Source: JBLHZY01 sp047631555
Lineage (GTDB): Bacteria; Pseudomonadota; Alphaproteobacteria; Rhodobacterales; Rhodobacteraceae
Length of the DNA: 64,000 nt
Assembly (NCBI GenBank): GCA_047631555.1
Contig: JBLHZY010000001.1
Location: 992,001 to 1,056,000, forward strand
Reading direction: 5' to 3'
Part shown: one piece after another, positions 63,696 to 64,000 of the stretch
Layout of the letters: each line of letters begins with the position of its first letter
How positions within the stretch are numbered: the stretch's first letter is position 1
The notes under the pieces: generated by a model
What the model was told of the DNA's origin: nothing
Database searches by the model: none
Seen by the model: the letters and a program-made list of their open reading frames with translations, nothing else
Program-made: the position numbers and the translations under genes

Positions 63696-64000
63696 ATGTT
63701 TGGCATCCCCGGAAAACAAGCCGTATCCATTTCCCCCAAAGCAGCTGTGCAAATCGCAAAGCTGATGGAAAAAGATGGCTCCAAGGGGCTGCGCATTGGC
63801 GTCAAAAAGGGCGGCTGTGCGGGGATGGAATATACCATGGAATATGTCGCCGACGTCGACCCCCATGATGAAGTCGTGGAAGAAAGCGGCGCGCGCGTGA
63901 TGATCGCCCCGATGGCGCAGATGTTCCTCTTTGGCACAGAGATCGACTATGAGGTCTCGCTGCTGGAAAGCGGCTTCAAGTTTCGCAATCCCAATGTGGT
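63696..64000 (+). CDS. SufA/IscA-type iron-sulfur carrier, 5' part
   Basis: The first 101 codons of an A-type carrier (HesB/IscA/SufA family), cut by the window edge. The start MFGIPGKQAVSISPKAAVQI and the cysteine in VKKGGCAGMEYTMEYV are the family's N-terminal half. The C-terminal CxC cysteines lie outside the window. It follows the SufT-like gene and is likely co-transcribed with it. Confidence 0.93.
   Translation, partial: MFGIPGKQAVSISPKAAVQIAKLMEKDGSKGLRIGVKKGGCAGMEYTMEYVADVDPHDEVVEESGARVMIAPMAQMFLFGTEIDYEVSLLESGFKFRNPNV

Overview
The window is a 64 kb piece of an alphaproteobacterial chromosome, most likely from the Rhodobacteraceae (Roseobacter group). Evidence: a GTG-started 5-aminolevulinate synthase (C4 haem pathway) with an FNR/FnrL-type box upstream, the gene order yajC-secDF-(Mth938-like)-ccmABCDG, the amiC-mrcA and rodZ-ispG pairs, an HU-like gene next to lon, and moderately high GC with many GCC, AAA and GGC codons. 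It is nearly all ordinary housekeeping chromosome. I see no prophage, insertion sequence, CRISPR array or rRNA.

Layout. 0-10 kb: purB; a small insertion of two lower-GC unknown genes with a diverged repeat (1.3-3.2 kb); an isolated, diverged fliG; an LpxL-like acyltransferase; a secreted DUF1223 protein; acnA with a strong terminator. 9.5-15.8 kb: one long minus-strand unit, yajC, a fused secDF, a Mth938-like gene and ccmABCDG (Sec export plus cytochrome c maturation). 16-25.7 kb: serS, uvrA, a rhodanese, lpdA with a clear promoter and operator-like dyad, a DUF924 protein, an MFS transporter and queA. 25.7-35 kb: a 1187-aa AsmA-like envelope protein, bcp-DUF455, an M23 endopeptidase-bactofilin pair, a DUF2189 membrane protein and prfB. 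35.2-39.5 kb: a 1436-aa secreted RTX/cadherin-like/LTD/nuclease protein. 39.9-50.5 kb: mrcA-amiC, an aminotransferase, a DsbA-like oxidoreductase, ispG-rodZ and hemA. 50.7-54.6 kb: an M20 dipeptidase, a small membrane protein, two tandem tRNA-Asp genes, a lower-GC carboxyethyl-ornithine-synthase/alanine-dehydrogenase-like gene and tRNA-Val. 54.7-64 kb: a histidine phosphatase, an HU-like protein, lon, two tandem membrane paralogues with a lipid-binding-like soluble domain, tgt, and at the right edge a SufT-like gene and the start of sufA.

How the genes work together: several clusters serve the envelope. Sec export (yajC-secDF), periplasmic thiol chemistry (DUF1223, CcmG, DsbA-like), peptidoglycan synthesis and remodelling (PBP1A, AmiC, M23 peptidase, bactofilin, RodZ-like) and lipid handling (LpxL-like, AsmA-like) are all here. 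Haem (hemA) and cytochrome c maturation (ccm) supply respiration, with hemA probably under oxygen control. queA and tgt are two steps of tRNA queuosine synthesis at separate loci. The right edge (SufT-like, SufA) belongs to Fe-S assembly, which serves proteins such as aconitase and IspG.

I found no clear novel defence or mobile system. The best leads are: the RTX-His-LTD nuclease with a possible Pho box, the tandem membrane/lipid-binding-like paralogues at 59.4-61.3 kb, the diverged orphan FliG, the lower-GC carboxyethyl-ornithine-synthase-like gene between tRNA genes, and two kinds of short dispersed repeats.
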